Below are positions 59,640 through 64,000 of a stretch of DNA of 64,000 nt, piece after piece. Within the stretch, counting starts at the first letter, position 1, and each line of letters opens with the position of its first letter. The DNA is taken from contig CM070604.1 of the NCBI GenBank assembly GCA_036346395.1, positions 42,187,662 through 42,251,661 of the forward strand, in the 5' to 3' direction. The notes beneath the pieces were generated by a model that was not told the origin of the DNA, searched no databases, and saw only the letters and a program-made list of their open reading frames with translations. The translations under genes and the position numbers were made by a program. The DNA comes from Hsuehochloa calcarea. Its lineage: Eukaryota > Streptophyta > Magnoliopsida > Poales > Poaceae.

Positions 59640-62600
59640 GTCCTATCATCACAAGAGAAATATTCCGCTCTCGGTTTATTATGCACATCCCAGGAGCGGT
59701 ACACATACACCTTCGCAAACATTAATATCAAGACATACACAAGCTATTACAGTACCGAAATCTTCATATTTTACAACAATATAAACATACAATGTTCAAT
59801 TTTCATACATAGGGCCAACCGGCCAAAACACATGATAAAATATCAAGTACGCAGAGGAAAACATTAAATAAACTAAAATAAAACCATGAATTAACCATCA
59901 TTAGTGTCCCAATGGCTTGCCACAACCCGCAGGGCAACCGACTAGGTTCAAATGTTAGCAAAATGACGTTTCCTGCGAATATTTCCTTACCCGATTCGAT
60001 CTCAACACCTGCTGTCCATATTAGTAAATAAAAGCAAACAGTAAGTACACAAATGTACTTCGTAATACTTTACCAAGCCTATACATAGCTACATGCAAGC
60101 TCTACTCAATGGAGAAGGCTATATGGTTTATTTTCAGTACAAAACAATATTTCAATTTGAATACAATGTAGTAGATTTAAATTGCAAGTGAGAAAATATT
60201 TTTAATACTTCAAATAACTGTGAGTAAATAACATTAAACAACAATTAAACATCAACAGGTGGTTGCCCCTGCAGCATACAAACATAGCATGAGAACCATT
60301 CTCAATACCACCCGATCAAGTTTTAAGTTTAAAATTCTAAAATATTGAGTCTAACTCTTGAAAGACCTCCCCAAGCATGTCCATAACTAAGGACTTGGCT
60401 ATTCAAATAGATTAAACCCTGCAGAGGTGTACAATTTTACCCACACATCAGACCGCTCCTTTGCCACGCGATAAAGCACACTTTCAAAGGTATGCTGGCA
60501 GAGCTCATACGAGATATTTTCCAATAAAATGTATTAACTAAGAGCCGTACGTATGGGGGTTAACCCTCCACGAACCACCCGTCCTGGGTTCCCACGGAGG
60601 ACCCATATGTTATGTCGGAGTAATCGGCCCAGCCTCGGCAACTACCGATACTCCTCAGGCGAGGGAACCTTCACAGAACCCACCCCGCACATTCCCAACA
60701 ATAACAGAATAACATAATATTTTTCTCCTAACAGCTACCACTTGTGACTCGTAATTAACACACCCCAAAGTACTAAGTCAAGAGGGGTCACATATACGCT
60801 CATGTGGATGCACGCAATAATGCTTGGATCAGTGGGACAAGATGTTCGATCCTTGTTAACTCGGGCACAAACCACACACCCAATAACCAGACTATCAAAC
60901 CATGTACACAAGTCCAAATCGTTTTATTTGCACTTTTATCTTTCAAATTATAATATCACAAGGTGCTGAACATAGCATAATAAAAATAATTTATGTGATC
61001 AAATTCATCGACAAAGTCGATAACTACCCAATCTACCGGAAGCTAAGCATTGCTAAGCATAACATCGAATAAGCATAAATAGACCATATAATATCCACCG
61101 AGCTCTAATTCACCAGCGAAAATATTAACTTAGGCTAGTGGCAGGGGATGAACAATTTTAGGGAATCAATGCAATAGCTACCTCTAATTGACAAAATAAC
61201 TTGACAAATAAAGCATGTATACATACAGTTGCAAACAAGATAATAGTTTGGAATATAATAGGATCAACATGCATCAAAGGAATGGGTACTTACCTTTGAT
61301 TTTTGGATTCTCGACATTCTCACGAATATCTCTGCTGCACTCCCGAATTACCGTCATCTAACGAAAAGAATCGACAAAGTGAAAGTATCAAATAAACACC
61401 AAAATTTCAAAAGTCTCCAAAAATTATGAAATTAATACAGAAGGTAGAGTATGATTTTAGATGAATTTATATGAAATAATTAGTTTAATTTGAGTTTGTA
61501 TGTGAAAGTTATAGCCATTTCAAAATCAGAAATGGATTAAATGCTGGGAAATCCAACTTCTATTGCTTTTTTCCGAAATTAAATATTTTCACAAAAATTT
61601 CTAGAATAGTGGTGAAGACACAAGTTACAAAAATAGATAGAGAATAAAATTTTATAAACAACCCAATGGGATTAATATCATTTGGAGTTCAAATAAATTA
61701 GTTATGAATTTTTGAAGTTAAAATGAATTCTCATTGCAAAAATAATTCTTTTCAGAATTTTCTATTTCATTTAATACTTTTTACACTCATCTTAACCTAA
61801 CCCTAATCATGACATTTGGGGTCCACTGCATAGTGTTTTGTTTTTCATTTTATTTCTGAATAATTACCTACTGACATGTGGAGTCCACATATCATACGCT
61901 CGATCCATAGAATAGTGTATGGATCGATGGTCCATACGCACAGTGCCTTGGTCCACCACCACTGTGCACTAAGTGCAGGGCCCATATGTCAACGAGTTAA
62001 ACGGAAAGCTAGGATTTAATTCTTGTTGTTTTCTGTTCACGGGCCCACACGTCATAGACTCATCAACGCACTTAACCCGTCATTAATTACACTAAGCATT
62101 GATTAGCCTTAAACCGACCGAGATTTGCCCTAATCATGCGCTACAGTGTGTTGTCAGAAATTCAACAAACAAAGAGCTCATCAGGTGTGAACTTGCCCAG
62201 CGTACCACCGTCGGCGCAGACCAAGGCAAGAGATGGAATCCTTGTGGTCTGCCGGTCCCATCGGCGGTCAGAGCATGGTCGGAGGTGGGCCATAGCGGTG
62301 GCGTAGCGGCAAGAGGTGGCGGTGATGCTATGGCTCAAGTGGCTAGAGTGACCTGGCTACACATTAAGCTAATTAACGCATGCATGTGCATCTACGAGGC
62401 AGAGGGTACCTACCGAAGTAACGAATAGGTCCAGGGATGCTCAGTGGAGACTTGTCGACGGTAATGGTGACAGCAGTGATACGGTCGACGTGGGGGAGAC
62501 GAACTACCCGCAGAGAGAAAGAAAAAGAATGGTCGGGAGAGCCTTAGGGAGTCCACAAGATGGTGTCAAAGCAAGGAATCGAGGAATGGCTTTCCATGCC

Positions 62601-64000
62601 GGCGATGGGGAAGAAAATAGGGTTTGTGGCCGAAGTGGGAGCAGTTCCTAAATCCAAGAGTTCCTGTGAAGTATTAGGGCAATGTGTTGAGGGGAAATGA
62701 ACATCATGTCCAAGAACACATGCTGATGCGCAAAGAAAAGGAAAGGACTCACCGGAGAGGAAAATGGCACGGTGGTGGCTTTTGGTGCGCGTCCACCAGA
62801 GAAGAAGATGATGCGCATGTTCCGAATGCTACAAGCAAAGGCATGAGCTCAGATTAGCAAAATTGAAAATGATGAGGTATGGGGGAAGAGGAAGGCGCGG
62901 TTGCGGCGGAGCTTACTAGGACAGTGAGGGGCTTACTGCCTCGCTCTCTCCCAAGATCGAAGAGAGAAGTGAGAGGAGAAAGAAGGTTAGAGCCTGTTTT
63001 TTTCGAGCCCGAGATGGAGAAAGGACAACGTGATCAGGCGGTGCTCGGGGATAGGTTGGAGAGAGCGGTAGATTGACGCCATGAACGAAGTAGCGGCAGA
63101 GCGTCTCAGCCACGTGGCGCTCAGCTCCTGTGCGAGCCTGCCTGAGGAAGGAGATGACCGTGACGAGTGGGTCTTAACTGTCAGTGGCTCAAGTAAGGCT
63201 CAGTCGGTGCCTGGCTCAGCTGGTTTGGTTAGGCGGTTGGGTCGAGTCAAGTCAAGTTGTTCGGTTCAAGTCAGACCAATATTTGACTGGTTTTTAAAAT
63301 CAAACCTCTCCACTTTGACTGGCGATTTAAAATAGCAAATAAATTCTAAAATTTAAAAAAATTTGTGAGTGCTCACATATTCAAATAGAACCTAGGAAAA
63401 TTTGTTGTAGGCACTTTTGATTTTTTTTTCTAGTTGTCGGAATTAATTCATTTGCAGATCTGCAGTAGTGAGTTGGCTTGAATTTTAGTGAGGTTAGTTT
63501 GACTTCTAAAATTTTGGAAAAAACATATTAATTCAGGATACATAATCTAGTATTTGAATAAATCATTTACAACAACATTTACGCACACATTCTTCTGGAT
63601 TTCTAATGGAAACATGAATTCACATGATTTGTTTGTATTTTAAATCCATATTCAAATTTGAACGCACAAAAATAAATGGGAACTAAATAACCTCCAAAAA
63701 TTCCAAAAAATTCAAAGAAGCATATCAGAGAAGATAGAATCCAACTGAATTATTCCCACACTTGAAACCTTTTTAGTTTTGCCCCAAATTCAATCTGGGC
63801 TTTTGAATTGGAGAAGGAGTATTGGAGTGCTAGCTTTTAAATTCTAGTCTTCAATTATCAAAGAATTTATAGCATATGGTTTACACTCCACTCTGAACTA
63901 AGTTTCAAGATATTGCCAAAATTTTATTTTGTTTTTATATAATTCATTTCTAGGATTTGGAAGACCAGGTTTTAACCTATTTGCTTTGCAACAAAAGTTT
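59640..64000 (-). repeat. large Gypsy-type LTR-like sequence, inverted
   Basis: Shares landmarks, in inverted order and opposite strand, with 39999-43750. 60380-60900 (ACCACACACCCAATAACCAG, CCCAAAGTACTAAGTCAAGA) corresponds to 43330-43470. 61400-61480 (CCAAAAATTATGAAATTAAT, ACAGAAGGTAGAG) corresponds to about 42780-42815. The mixed GC-rich zone 62150-63300 corresponds to 40500-41640. Continues to the window edge, so the LTR start is not seen. Small open frames in 62099-63335 have no recognised domain. Confidence 0.5.

Noticed and set aside
62099..63335. Several 65-110 codon frames near the right edge
   Set aside because: They fall in the GC-rich zone of an LTR-like repeat and resemble the shadow frames of its inverted counterpart at 40.5-41.6 kb.

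Overview
This is plant nuclear DNA, almost certainly from a grass (Poaceae) and most likely the rice lineage. It has two intron-containing protein genes with grass-type coding sequence, buried in layered LTR retrotransposons and MITEs. There is no sign of operons, phage or CRISPR. Only two host genes could be supported. On the + strand, 5247-15777 encodes a chloroplast-type dehydroascorbate reductase (DHAR; 6 coding exons, 257 residues). On the - strand, 57542-54991 encodes a PIN1-clade auxin efflux carrier (6 coding exons, 594 residues). Both join perfectly across canonical GT-AG introns with consistent phase, so both look functional. From memory, a PIN1 gene and a DHAR gene are also near neighbours on rice chromosome 6, which would make this the orthologous segment; that is recollection, not a search.

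Layout. 1-2329 looks like the 3' part of a large Gypsy-type LTR, abutting a truncated - strand Gypsy gag and its LTR (2330-3831). 3832-5246 is the DHAR upstream region. DHAR intron 1 carries a probable solo LTR (6049-6477). Its 7-kb intron 4 holds a complete-ended but degenerate Copia element (8534-13161, target duplication TTGCC), with a Mutator-like element nested in it, and a Stowaway-like MITE that itself contains a hAT-like MITE. 16.4-28.4 kb is a nested pile: a MITE, inverted Copia LTRs, a Copia gag split by a GGCG-rich element, and inside that a full-length Copia (19503-25003, target duplication GAATC). 30798-37196 is a younger Copia with 454-bp LTRs differing at 7 positions. 39999-43750 and 59640-64000 are large Gypsy-type LTR sequences in opposite orientations. 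43.7-54.9 kb is mostly gene-free, with MITE-like elements, microsatellites and tandem duplications.

Functionally the two genes are unrelated: DHAR regenerates ascorbate with glutathione in the plastid, and PIN1 exports auxin at the plasma membrane. Most of the window is transposon history. I found no convincing undescribed biological system. The best leads are the TE-loaded DHAR intron, a small dispersed ACCGG/TTTAAGC repeat with four copies, the GGCG-terminal elements, and two GC-rich islands without a recognisable gene.
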